Source: Antedon mediterranea
Lineage: Eukaryota > Echinodermata > Crinoidea > Comatulida > Antedonidae
Direction of reading: 5' to 3'
Length of the DNA stretch: 64,000 nucleotides
Assembly (NCBI RefSeq): GCF_964355755.1
Contig: NC_092680.1
Span: forward strand, 377,001-441,000
Shown here: positions 11,845-23,252 of the stretch, piece by piece
Layout of the letters: each line of letters opens with the position of its first letter
Position numbering within the stretch: position 1 is the first letter of the stretch
The notes under the pieces: generated by a model
Told to the model about the DNA's origin: nothing
What the model saw: the letters and a program-made list of their open reading frames with translations, nothing else
Databases searched by the model: none
Program-made: the position numbers and the translations under genes

Positions 11845-12479
11845 TAGTATTCCCTAAGGATGAGATAGAAAAACTAATCATTACAAATTTAAATTGGTTT
11901 TGTAAATTCCATTTTTTAATGAGCAAATAAAATTCTGGATCTAGAGGAATTTGTAAAAATTGTGGAGAGGGAAAGAGCTAGGCTAACCAATAATTAATTT
12001 AATTTTTTGTTGATCCAATAAACTGAAAGAAATACATAAACGCTCCATTGGCTCTCTCAGACTATTGGTGTTATTTACAGTCTGTTGTGACGTCACCTTG
12101 TCGATATTGTTAAGAGTATTCCAAATGTTATGCTTTCTCATTAGCTGTTGCTCCATACATTTTGCTATTGTTTGCACGGTAACCATAACAATATATTTGC
12201 TACAAAAAGTAAATTAAAAAAATAAATGGAGATGACGAGGTTTTGATATATAAAAGTAACATATCCTGTCGATGCTAATATGAAATTAATAATACTGTAC
12301 GTTAGAAATACACATTACAGTTCTGTTTTAAATAAACTACTGCAATGTAAGGTAATAACACAACAAGGAAACACTTGGCCTAGCCTATCAATATCGTGTT
12401 ATGAACATTATAAACAATATGTACTTATCGCCAACATTATACGGTTAAGGTTAACAACCTCCATCTTGTACTTCTGTCG

Positions 12480-12558
12480 CGCAACGCGTCTGGGGAAAAA
12501 CGCAACGCGTCTGGGGAAAAACGCAACGCGTCTGGGGAAAAACGCAACGCGTCTGGAA
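12480..12558. repeat. 21-bp minisatellite, ~3.7 copies
   Basis: Unit CGCAACGCGTCTGGGGAAAA plus A. It is GC-rich in AT-rich surroundings and contains ACGCGT in every unit. It creates a spurious ATRLGKN peptide repeat. Confidence 0.9.
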
Positions 12559-13221
12559 AACACGCCAAACTAAACATACAGTACACAACTATTAAATTAT
12601 TTATTTATTTTAAAATTTAAACCTTTATTACTGAGTAGGCAGAAAAGACCTACGGTCGACAGACTCTTAGCTTCGGCTACAACTCGTTTTTTTACCAATG
12701 CGCACTGGCTATTCTTTTAGGTTTTTAGTCGCGTGCAACACGACTCTACAAGTTTATAACTTCTAGAAGGGATCCATGATAATAATGACTACCAATTACT
12801 GTTTCCACTATGTTCACTTTAATATCTTTTTTCTATTTTGTATATGTTCATTCATTATTATCTGAATAAATTTGATCTGAATCTGGATCTGAATCTGAAT
12901 CTGAACAATGTCGGTCGGTTGGTCGGTAAACACTAACTTGAGCACGCGACTGCAGCCATGTATATGGCCTTGTTAAAAGATACAGGGGTTCTTAAGATAT
13001 AATAATAATGCAGCCCGCAAGCGCATTTCGTGGCCAGCGAAGAGCTAGCTAAAATAAATATAAGTAATTTTAGAAAGGGCGAGAACTACTTACGCGCTCG
13101 TGCCAATGCTCCCCAATATTATAACATCCGTGATTTAACATTACAACTTATTTGTAACGTCATTTCCGCTAATAATAGTGTATATAGTATTATACTTATA
13201 CTAATAAACCAGTATAACAAT

Positions 13222-14891
13222 ATGGCAGACACTAGAATTGCTCAGACATTTGTATTTCACTTCCTCATGTTATTATCCACCATTATTTACATTGTTGGAT
13301 TAATACACGCAGTAGCTTATTTTAAAACTGAGAATTATATGGACGGCAATTGTACGGTTTCAAAAACATTTGTTAATGAAGAACAAACTCATTGCAATTG
13401 TTGCAACACAAAAAATAGTTCGTGTATTATGATTTTTGTAAATGTTTATACCAATACTGGAACACGGTTGCTGAAACTTTACCAATCCACTAGAGACATT
13501 GGAAAACGGGTAAGTTATAATATTAATTTAGCTCTGGGGTAAAGGAGGGGTATTTAGTTGCCTTACAGTGTAAAAGCAATAGTTAATATGTTTACGAGAA
13601 GGGTAACATTTTTTAGTAAGTAAGCGGTGCTTTTTACATTTTATGAAGATGTCTAGTACATCCGAACCTAACATGATGAACGTGTGACAAAAAGGGTTCG
13701 TAGCTCATAGTTCAAAATACAAAAAAATAAATATATATTAAGAAATTCAAAAATTAATCTATATCATATCAGAACATTAGTCTTTAGAAATACATGAAAA
13801 TAGGAAATTTAGCCAATAAAAATGTCTCCCCAAACTAATATCACAATATAATAATATCACAACATTTAGCCACTTTTAAGTGGCTATATGTTGTGATATT
13901 ATTATAATTGTACTTTAAAAAGTTTGGAAGGAAGAGATAAATAAATAACAAAGTTATAATATTGTCTCTACACATTACGCCTTACATGTAATACGGGGAA
14001 GAGATGTGTTGACCATACATTTCTGAGAAATTGGTTTTTAAAGGAAGTAATTTAAAGTAATTGTACAAAACGAAAGTTCAGGCACAAAAAGAGGAAATTT
14101 GCTGATATAATTATGCTGAATTCATTGGTAGGCTATTGTTCATAAAACAACAAAAATTATTAAAACATGGCAGCAAAAATGCTGAATTGCGTTTCAATTT
14201 ACAAAATATGTATACAATTGGTTAAAATTACTTTAACAATTTTTAAAAATTCCTGCTATAGGTCATAAAAAACAAATTCAACATCAAAAAACATATATGA
14301 AGAAACAGTAAAACTTCATTAAAAGAAACAATTACAAATTATTCATTTAAAGAATATTATTATCATATTGTATAACATTTCCTCCACGTGATCAAACTGA
14401 AAACTTGATTAAATTCAGATTGGTCCTGATCGTAGCTTAGGTGAAGTTTGTAACTTTTGAGTAACAATAGTGCTTAACTAATATTAGTTCAATGAACCTG
14501 TTAATTTCCTAATAATCGTATACTCAGAAAACGCAGGTTACCGTAATAAAATAATAATCATAATGAACCATTTTTCTTTCATCTTTAGTGTTTCTTACCG
14601 CTTTGTGATGATACGCCTTCTGGTGGATACAAGAAGTATGTCAAAGATAACTATCCAATCGGGAAAAAACTTGCTTGCAGTTATGACCAATATAATAGTG
14701 AAGCTGTGCTTAAAATGAATAGACAAAACATTCATTTTCACTTGTTGTTATGGCCATCATTGTTTTGGGTGACGTTTATTGCGTTCGTATGGCTTAAATC
14801 AGACTATAGTAAAACGCGTATATTCACGCCACTTACAAAATGTTGTTGTCACTGTTGTCCAACCGAATCAGAACATGCTACAAATACGTAG
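13222..14891 (+). CDS. KCNMB-like protein (BK-channel beta subunit family), two TM segments
   Basis: Two exons, 13222-13509 and 14589-14891 (TAG), give 196 residues with phase 0 at the junction; vertebrate KCNMB proteins are roughly 190-280. A very short N-terminus leads into TM1 (about 8-33). A Cys-rich extracellular loop follows, then TM2 (about 146-165) and a short Cys-rich tail. Family matches: the NCTV glycosylation site just after TM1, a C..C..C cluster, IFVNVYTN like the VQVYVNN stretch of KCNMB4, CFLPLC like its CSYIPPC, a single Cys before the final loop helix, and LLLWPSLFWV at the start of TM2. The ATG at 13222 has A at -3 and G at +4; the frame stays open upstream without another ATG. 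By family it would tune calcium-activated potassium channels at the plasma membrane. It lies between the SORD paralogues but is unrelated to them. The family call rests on remembered vertebrate sequence. Confidence 0.72.
13848..13905. other. 58-nt near-perfect hairpin
   Basis: Arms of 28 bases with one mismatch and a 2-base loop, in the intron of the KCNMB-like gene. It could be a small palindromic insertion, a tiny MITE or a hairpin RNA precursor; nothing in the sequence decides. Confidence 0.8.
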
Positions 14892-15051
14892 AAGACAGAT
14901 TGTTCAATTTTTTTATTTTTTTTTAACCAAGCTTTAGCAGGTTGTATTTATAAGACCGCTGAGAACCATGCGTAACTTGTTTTAAACCTATGTATGCACA
15001 ACTTGCATATACAACATGTCTTACTTAGTATTATTAGACGTACGCATGCGT

Positions 15052-15220
15052 GGTTCCCACTAGCGACGCAACACAAGGACGTAACGCAACGCAAGTGAAT
15101 TGACCAATCACAAGCGATGGCTTATTCGCTTGTGATTGCTAACTGTCTATAACTTCGCTTGTCATTGGTTAAAACGCTTGCGTTGCGTTTACGTCCTTGC
15201 GTTACGTTCTAGTGGGAACC
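15052..15220. mobile_element. MITE family C copy 1
   Basis: Inverted ends GGTTCCCACTAG / CTAGTGGGAACC, with subterminal GACGTAACGCAACGCAAG and its complement. Each arm carries a CCAAT core in opposite orientation (GACCAATCAC; GTCATTGGTT). No ORF. Confidence 0.85.
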
Positions 15221-15232
15221 AAGCTTTATGCG

Positions 15233-15380
15233 TGGTTACCACTAGAGACACATCACAACAACGTAACGCAAGGTAAGTGATTTGACAATCACAAGCGATG
15301 AATTATTTGAACTGTCGCTTGTCCTTGGTCAACTCGCTTGCGTTGCGTATACGTCCTTGCGTTGCGTTCTAGTGGGAACC
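15233..15380. mobile_element. MITE family C copy 2, adjacent to copy 1
   Basis: Left end GGTTACCACTAG, right end CTAGTGGGAACC. It starts 12 bases after copy 1 in the same orientation, so the pair is a head-to-tail tandem. Confidence 0.85.
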
Positions 15381-15656
15381 AAACTTAGTTTGGCGTATTC
15401 AACGTACTCCAGCTGACAATTTGTCATTGGGAATACAACGTTGGCCAAATCGTCACGGTGTGACAGGATGAGGGATGGTAATAACTGAAATCGGGGAAAT
15501 CCCAAATATTTATAGATTTTGAATAGAAATCGAAGGGATACGAATACGCTTGGGCACAACATTTATGAGAACAGTGTATTATAGTATTCCAGCTTTAATT
15601 TTTATAGAATAATTGATAGATCGTAATAATAGTACTGTCGACGGCCTTGATAATTT

Positions 15657-16300
15657 AAGTAAGTAAGTAAGTAATATTTATTGCTTTCCAAATACAGTAC
15701 AAATAAATAAAACAGTATAATGTAAATGAAATAAAAAGAGAAACATAAAATATAAAAATACAAGACTAGACAAGAAAATAAGCATGGAAAGCAGGGGATG
15801 GCTCTTTAAGCCCAGAGGCTTGTTTCCAAAGGGGTCCCCAACATAATAAAATAATATTACAATAATAATACAAAAATATGGATCTATTATTATTTTATAC
15901 AGTATTACAAATTAATTTAATTACATGTTAGATTTATGCTGAATTCTGATAATCATTATTATTACAAAAATATCTACTATTATTTACAAGAAAAGTCAAT
16001 CATAATTTTAGGTCTATATAATTTGCATATTTGTTAATAAAAATTTCTTAAGAGTCCTTTTAAAACTATTGTGTGTAAAAATATTTTTTATTTCTATTGG
16101 TAATTTGTTCCACAGTGTGATTGCATTAAAAAAAAAAGGTCTTACTAACAGTATAGTTATTCATTGGAACAATAAAATTACAATCTTTACCTCTAGTACC
16201 ATGGTTATGATTTATCCTATTAAAATTATTTAACATAAAGTCTGGACAACTTTTTGTATATATTGTCTGTACGTGTTGTAGTGTCATTTGTTCGGCCCTT
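15657..16300 (-). mobile_element. Non-LTR retrotransposon (LINE) 3' remnant
   Basis: Read on the minus strand, the region encodes the end of a reverse-transcriptase protein: HNHGTRGKD, then LWNKLPIEIKN and FKRTLKKFLL. These correspond to the H-Y-N-T-R-G and L-W-N-x-L-P signatures common at the C-terminus of CR1/L2/Jockey-type elements. The two blocks are out of frame across a run of ten T. The 3' UTR ends in an (ACTT)n-type tail at about 15657-15675. It is truncated at its 5' end and inactive. Confidence 0.8.
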
Positions 16301-16717
16301 AAATGAAATTAAGTTAATATTTGGTGTTTGGGATGTTTATTTATTTGTTTAATATATTAAGAAATGCTAATATTATTACACTAACATGTATTTCTGAATA
16401 ATACAATGCATTTAATGATTTGTTGTATAAGTTCATTGCTTTTGTATTGTGGGTTCTAAGGATCTCCCTGATATATCATGCCTTTCATTTTTGCCAATGA
16501 TTCGTTCATTAATTCATTATTTCATTAAACTATTAGACATGTGTTTCAATTCACACTGTTTGATATAAATCTGTTATGATTGTAAATAATCCCAATACGC
16601 TGTCTGGATTGTCTATATTACGATGTGTTTATTACTTCGTTATCGTATGAGTTGAACAGTCCATTTGACACGCCCACCTGACACACCCACCCCCTGTTAA
16701 TACACATTACACCGGCC

Positions 16718-19700
16718 ATGGCAGGACAGGACGGTAATCTATCGGCGGTACTCAAGAGAAAAGATGAGCTTGTTTTGGTAAGTATTATTATTATTTATGA
16801 GACTGAATGTTAAAGATTCTAAATAAATACGAATCTGGATCTGGTAACTAGTGTACAAACGCGCCAGGCTATTACATACAGGTTACACATTATTGTGTTT
16901 TGACTCGTATTCAATCTAAGCCTCGATTTGTATCTTCTGTAAATGAACAGATTGTATATGTAAATATAGGCTACAGTAGTTGATAAACTGTATTCGCACC
17001 TGGTAGCATCGACATAAGTGCATAATATAATCTTTGACCTGTAGTCCGTAGTTGTTATTTGTTACTTGATTGCCTAAAATCATACTTTGAATAGGATTAA
17101 AAACAACCACAGAGTTTCTTTGTTAGTTCCTTATAACTAATATTACTATGCAATATTTCTTTTAGGAGAACACGCCCGTACCTAAACCTGGAAAAAATGG
17201 TAATTTGACTTTTCATCATCAAAACTCGTTATTTCAAAATGATATTAGGATAGTATATTGATGCCTTTGTATGTAAAATGAATGACTTTTAGCTTAAAAA
17301 GTCGGGGGTGGGGGGGGGGGAGTTTTTGTAAGAAATAGTTGTTGTTTAGAGATAATGTTAAGTTGCATTTTTTGTTTACTGTAATATTCTTTGCAATAGA
17401 ACCATAAATACCAATTCAATTTTAATGCCAGTTTGGTTACATCTTGTTATGTTATTCATTTTAACGCGTGCCTTTCTTCCTTAACCAGAGGTTCAGATTC
17501 GAATGCAACGTGTTGGTATCTGTGGATCTGACGTACACTACTTGAGACATGGACGATGTGGACCCTTTATCGTTGAAGCACCAATGATCCTGGGTCATGA
17601 ATCAAGTGGTATTGTTTCCGAACTTGGTGAAGGTGTAACCAATCTCAAAGTAGGTAAGTCATCAATTATCTTAGGCCATCAAATAAGCGATGTTGTTTTA
17701 GAATTTGGCGAGGGTGTGTTAAAGGACGTGGACCTGATCGTGTCGTAGCCACAGGTAAACATTTTGATCTCCGAAGTTGCTCAGCATCCTGTTGTTAGAT
17801 TGTTTTCACCCACTGAACAATCATACCATTGTATGCTACACATTACCGCAACCAGCCAATCATTGGTCATTGTAGCGATTTAAACTTCTAAACAAATATC
17901 TTTTAGGTGATCGTGTGGCCATTGAGCCTGGCGTGCCCTGCCGTGTATGCTCCTTTTGTAAAGACGGTCGTTATCATCTCTGTCCAGACGTCATCTTCTG
18001 CGCAACACCACCAGTCGATGGATCACTCAGACGCTATTACACACACGCTGCAGATTTTTGCTTCAAGTAATTACTATCAATTCATAGACAGGATAAATTA
18101 GGTGGAATGTATTAACTTAATCCTAAATTTAATTTGTATTCCATAATCTATCATAGGTCTATCAATACATCCGATTCTCGATACCTAGATTTCTCCAGTA
18201 GAAAATTATTGTATTATCTCCCCTCATCGGAAAATTATTGTATTATCTCCCCTCATCTAGGAACATTTTTATTTTGTGAATGTGCAATTTAACTGGTTTT
18301 TTTTTACTAAAATGCCAACCAGAGGTAACACAAGTTGACATTTCGGACATTTCTGGATGTACTAATGCTAACAGCATAATAGAACATTTGAACTCAATAC
18401 TGTGTTTGCTTAATTTTAGAATACCAGACCACGTAAGTCTGGACGAAGCTGCTCTTTTGGAACCACTTTCCGTCGGTGTTCATGCATGCAAACGTGCTAA
18501 CATTACTCTTGGTCACAAGGTTCTCGTCTGTGGTGCAGGTACGTAATATACCAATGTTCTCGTCTGTGGTGCAGGTACCTAATATACCAATTCTGATGTG
18601 CTTAAATCGATTGATACTACAATTTTAGTAAAAAAAACAAAACAACTTAAATTGAACATTCGCAAAATAAAAATGACAAAATCCAGGGGAGTTATGGGGA
18701 CACTCTAACAGGGAAAGAAAGAGAACAATTATCTATTTTTGTGTGCCTGTTGATGTGTGCATAATAATAGCAGATGAACTAAACTAATTTCTCCAACATG
18801 CTAATACTTTATTATCACATTTATACACAATCATTTTCCATAATTAATAATTATGATAGAAGTTTTACTTTATTTAAGTTATATATGAATGTAGGCCTAT
18901 AATGTGAATTTTAAAATTCAATAATAAAATCAGTTACCATTTCTAGGACCAATCGGACTAGTGTCAATGCTGTCGGCAAAGGCAATGGGAGCTGCAGAAG
19001 TTGTGATTACAGACCTGGACAAGAAACGGTTAGCTAAAGCAAAAGAAATCGGTGCAACATACACCGTGCAAGTTGATAGCAAAGATCCTAAGATAGTGGC
19101 CAAAAAGGTAGAGGACGCCCTTGGTGCAATGCCTGACGCTACGATCGAGTGCAGCGGAGCGGAACCAAGCATCCAACTTGCTCTCCGTGTAAGTGTTATA
19201 TTAAATATATATAATAATATTATATCCAATATTACACTTGTGTATTTTTAATGTTGTAATTCTTTAAATTCATTTTCTCGTGTACCTGTCATTTTATGAT
19301 AGTTATGGTATTTCTAAAATTAAATTTACAAAATGTATTGCTTTATTTCTATCGCCATTAATAACAAATTTCATGGAACATGAGATTAAATTCCATTCGT
19401 TTGTAAATTGCATACAGAATTCAGTATCTCAGTTATTTCCTCTGTCAAACTATTCAAAATGATTTAATGATGATATTTGAATGTTTTTGATATTTATTAT
19501 CTGTATTTTTATATTATTGTTAATTGTTTTAATTCAGCCTCGTGCTGCGACCAAATATTTGTTGAATACATTTGTTTTTCATTTAATTTCATAATGGTAT
19601 ATTTATTAAAATCATCTTCACAGAAAAACTGAATTGTGACAATTGTGTACATTATTAAAAGGTACTTAAAATATTTAATTTTTAAATGAATAAATAAACT

Positions 19701-21239
19701 ATTTCCTGGTATTAACTACTGATTATTCTATTTCAATGATGTTAAATTAATATCATGAAATTATTAATTGAAAACAATCAACATTTCTTGGCACATGTAA
19801 TTAAAAAAACAATGAGTAAATCGTAAAGTTAATGTAAAAGCCGTGCGCGTTTTAAAAATGAGCGCTAAAACGCGCACGTCTTCTTGATGTCACTACTGAC
19901 GAAATATTCAAATTAGATTTAAAATAGCAGTAAAATAAATTAATAGGTTTATTATCATTATCTTTATTATAGATATGCAAATCACTAATTCTCTGTGCAT
20001 TTTATTTGGATTTTGTTGAATCAATTTTCAAATTAGAATGCAGCTGACGACCTTTCAATACAGTTTTTAAAACTAGGTCTAGTCTGTTCAGATTTTTAAT
20101 TTTATTATTTCAGTGTCTTACGAGTATGATAAAATATGTAACAAAATGTGTTATTGTTCCGGGAATAACAAGTGCTCTCGTACATAAAATGCCAACATGA
20201 ATATAATCATTTGTTATTATTGCAAATATTATTGACGTGTATGTTGTTTACGTTTATAATATGCCTACTCAGGTGCTGATTATTTGCTTTAAAAAATATA
20301 ATAATGATAATGATGATAATTGATAATGATAATGATAACGATAACAGTAATAATAGCAATATTAATGATATATACATATTTTGGCGTCCTTAATTGAATT
20401 ACATTTTTACATACATGCATATAACTGTTATATTGCAAACTGTTTCAGCCTTCTGGATATTTGTGGCATTTTTCGTCTTCTTTGGACAATAAATACACCT
20501 GAATTATTTACAATGATAATAATGATAATAATAATAAAAATAATAATAATATTACTTTTAGTATCATTACTTTCTTTAAAACATAGGTGACCAGATCAGG
20601 AGGCGTTGTTGTCTTAGTTGGCCTAGGCCCGAATGAAATGACCACAGTCCCACTGGTAGATGCTGCGGTAAGAGAGGTTGATATTCGAGGTGTGTTCAGA
20701 TATTGTAACGAGTAAGTAAATTAGTTATTGTATTCCTAATAAAAGGATTCTGATGACCAACCTTATAACTCTGTCTACACTAGGCTAGGCTAGGCTAGGC
20801 TAGGACTATCAAAATAGATTGATCCTGTGTCTTTACATTTCTTCCTTTATTGATTTTTTTTAATTGAAAGGTATTTTATCGGGCTCTTTTTTATCGATGG
20901 CTTTTTTAGATTTTGAGTTGGTTGTGTATTCTAAATATTTTTTAGCCTATGAAAATTAAATGAAATATGCTTAACATCACAACCAATTAATTTTGTGGTA
21001 AACCTAGGTGTAAATGAACGTATAATACGTGAATTTATAATAGCCTTGGTGTTAATATTAATAATAATATGTTTACCTTTAGTTATCCTACCGCTTTGTC
21101 AATGGTTGCGTCTGGACAGGTGAATGTTAAGTCGTTGATTACTCATAACTTTGATATTAAGCAGACAGTGGAAGCATTCGAAGCAGCTCGAATGGGCAAT
21201 GGCATTAAAGTCATGATTCATTGTGGACAAGAGAAGTAG
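16718..21239 (+). CDS. SORD: Sorbitol dehydrogenase, tandem copy 2
   Basis: Same enzyme family and role as the gene at 7622. Eight exons: 16718-16777, 17166-17199, 17489-17653, 17907-18066, 18420-18538, 18947-19188, 20587-20711, 21083-21239 (TAG); 353 residues. Zinc ligands C43, H68-E69 and the EPLSV Glu are present, as is CGAGPIG. The structural-zinc loop keeps its four Cys (PCRVCSFC...HLC). Exon lengths equal copy 1 (34, 165, 160, 119, 125), except that exon 6 (242 nt) equals copy 1 exons 6+7 (66+176): one intron differs. The residue after VHY is Leu where copy 1 and human have Trp, near the substrate site. The ATG at 16718 follows CGGCC and gives [12 protein letters not shown]. Intron 3 contains a decayed SORD fragment and the exon 5 donor is duplicated. 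Both copies look functional. Confidence 0.95.
17301..17321. repeat. G-rich tract
   Basis: A run of G interrupted once by T in intron 2 of SORD copy 2. Confidence 0.8.
17664..17755 (+). pseudogene. Degenerate SORD fragment joining exon 3 tail to exon 4 head
   Basis: Within intron 3, right after the exon 3 donor, the text reads [18 protein letters not shown], matching [18 protein letters not shown] of exon 3. It then continues into CTGATCGTGTCGTAGCCA, matching the start of exon 4 (GTGATCGTGTGGCCA) without the intron between them. A TAG interrupts it, and GHE has become GHQ. It is best read as a decayed piece of a spliced or intron-free SORD copy. Confidence 0.6.
18202..18257. repeat. 28-bp direct duplication (SORD copy 2 intron 4)
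   Basis: Two adjacent copies of a unit containing AATTATTGTATTATCTCC. Confidence 0.85.
18519..18591. repeat. Tandem duplication across the SORD copy 2 exon 5 donor
   Basis: GTTCTCGTCTGTGGTGCAG plus following intron bases ending AATATACCAA occur twice, so two 5' splice sites (GTACGT at 18539 and GTACCT about 36 bases later) lie in series. Use of the second would insert an in-frame TAA, so the first is the functional one. Confidence 0.8.
20285..20370. repeat. GATAAT-type microsatellite
   Basis: Imperfect ATAATGATAATGATG repeats in SORD copy 2 intron 6; similar ATAATA runs continue at 20510-20552. Confidence 0.8.
20769..20815. mobile_element. MITE family B end fragment with CTAGG expansion
   Basis: AACTCTGTCTACACTA matches the family B terminus. 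It is interrupted by four GGCTA units before ACTATCAAA. In SORD copy 2 intron 7. Confidence 0.55.
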
Positions 21240-21296
21240 GCCTAGCAGTCAGGGTTTTTTAGAGTGTAAATGTATAATTGAAATCTCATTTTGAGC

Positions 21297-21302
21297 AATA
21301 AA
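21297..21302 (+). promoter_or_regulatory. Polyadenylation signal of SORD copy 2
   Basis: AATAAA 58 bases after the stop codon. Confidence 0.6.
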
Positions 21303-21693
21303 ATCGTACGGTCGGAACCCCTATTTTCATACATGAGCAACCTGACTATAGTCGTTGTCATGTCTTACACACATTACACGAACTACACTCAAAGCAAACG
21401 TAGTTGATCAGCTCAAGCTCGTCACATAGTGGACAGTAGAAGTGATCTATTTTAAACTCAAACATTTTAATAATAGTGTAATAATAATGTGTAAACTGTA
21501 AACGAGTATATATGAATAAAGACAAGATATTATATATTATCATCATACATCATTAGACTACTGGAGTTGTCATGGTTTTTTCATTAAGTAAAAAAAAAAC
21601 AATAGCAAAAGAAGTACAATATTTCTCAATTCAGGTAGTGTAGACGTCAGTAGAGCTTGGTTTCCAGCAGGAAAGAGTAAAAATGCACACTCT

Positions 21694-21861
21694 GGTTCCC
21701 ACTAGTGACGCAACGCAAGGACGTAACGCAACGTAAGTGGTTTGACCAATCACAAGCGATGGATTATTCGAACAGTGTCATTGGTCAACTCAGTTGCGTT
21801 GCGCGTACGTCCTTGCGTTACGCGTACGTCATTGCGTTGCGTCTCTAGTGCAGTGGGAAAC
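21694..21861. mobile_element. MITE family C copy 3
   Basis: Left end GGTTCCCACTAG, subterminal GACGCAACGCAAGGACGTAA, and a degraded right end (CAGTGGGAAAC). It includes GACCAATCAC. A broken end-like piece (AGCTTGGTTTCCAGCAG) lies 40 bases upstream. Confidence 0.8.
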
Positions 21862-23252
21862 ATGCTTAACTCATCACTTAATAACATGATATGATAATTA
21901 CCAATGTAGGCTACCAGTCGCATTGGTTTATTGTCCAGTTGACATATTCTTAGGCTTCAAATGTCAAACGCCGGTTGTCCTAAGACCGACCGCTGCTTTT
22001 AGAACATTCTCACCTGTCTCTCGCTAAGAAATTCAGAAAGTAAACCTACATGAAAATCTGTATTCACCTTTTGTTAGCTGAAATACAGATGATTATAATA
22101 ACCACCATATACGCCTGTTTGGTGTGAAAGGTTACAACACGTACAGTACGAGAAACATATCTAAACAATTAACACCTCTCCACTTTCCAATATGTTTCGT
22201 AAGACCTACCAGGTTCAAACTCTATTTTGTTCGTTACATTTTTTTAGATTAGTTGTTATGGTTTCAATAATGGGAAAAAGTGAGATGAAAGCTGCAAAGA
22301 AGGTGTGGTTGCGTCCTACAGTTTAGGCGGCAATATCTTAAAACAAAGGGGGATTCTTTTAAGAAGTCCAATACCACACCATAATTTTCACCTTCCACTT
22401 TTTTATGTAAACATTGTTACTAAGATCTTTAATTAGATTGATTATCAAGCCAAACTCCATTATTTCCTATATCGAATTTTAATGTTAAACTTTTGAATGA
22501 GATTCATTCGAGTTCTATCATTAAAATGTACGTTATAAAAATTCAACACAAGTAAGCCGCCGTGTGCATGTTGATGTAGCAACTGGCTGTGTTTGCGTCG
22601 ATCCTACACACGCTTTTCTTGTCGATGACTATTTCCGTAAAGTAGAGTTACATTAAGAATTACCGTCACATATCGTATCGTGTCTTTTGTCTCATACTTT
22701 GTCGCAAATAAATCGCATATAAAATGGCATTTAGATTGTTTTAACGATATTCAAACAATCTATAATCCAGGCATTTAAACATATTTTCAACAGTCATGAA
22801 TTTCTTAATATATTATGATTGATTGATACCATAATTTAATACCAGAGTATAATGCATAAAATGCCGAAAAAACATCTACCTGCTCATCGTCACCAGGCAT
22901 GCTAAAATTAAAAAGCACATTAAAATTATAAATAATGGTGTTAGCTGTATGTGAATAATATTATTGGATAGCTACAACTGTAATCGCAAGAAGAACGTAC
23001 AGTTGAATAGGTGGCTGCTATATCTACGTAATATAATACTGACTGCCGATAATTACCCGTCATACCATTGCGGCTGTTTAGCAGAGCTCAACAACCAATG
23101 CCAACGATTATCATAGATGCTCGCATAACCCAAGGGGAGTCCGACGCATCTAACTCATAACGCAAATTTAGCCGCATCGATTCTGTATTTTTACACAAGA
23201 CTCTTCAAGCTGAATATTGGATATAAACAAATTGATAACGGACGATTTTAAC

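Larger units (their letters stand above)
11741..13221. other. Spacer between SORD copy 1 and the KCNMB-like gene
   Basis: Contains the SORD copy 1 3' UTR, the 21-bp minisatellite at 12480-12558 and a short GATCTG/AATCTG run near 12876-12905. A 67-codon minus-strand ORF at 11983-12186 has no recognisable family. The KCNMB-like promoter presumably lies near the right end. Confidence 0.5.
14892..16717. other. Spacer between the KCNMB-like gene and SORD copy 2
   Basis: Holds two adjacent family C MITEs (15052-15380), a minus-strand LINE 3' remnant (15657-16300), AT-rich sequence of no recognised kind (16300-16640) and the presumed promoter of SORD copy 2. Confidence 0.6.
21240..23252. other. Spacer between SORD copy 2 and the alpha-arrestin gene
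   Basis: Contains the SORD 3' UTR, a family C MITE at 21694-21861 and unrecognised AT-rich DNA. The last few hundred bases are the presumed promoter and 5' UTR of the alpha-arrestin gene. Confidence 0.6.

Noticed and set aside
11983-12186. 67-codon minus-strand ORF downstream of SORD copy 1
   Set aside because: Looks mildly protein-like but has no recognisable family or clear 3' signal; kept only as a note in the spacer entry.
12280-12573. 97-codon ORF ending in ATRLGKN repeats
   Set aside because: The repeats are the 21-bp minisatellite; the rest has no recognisable family.
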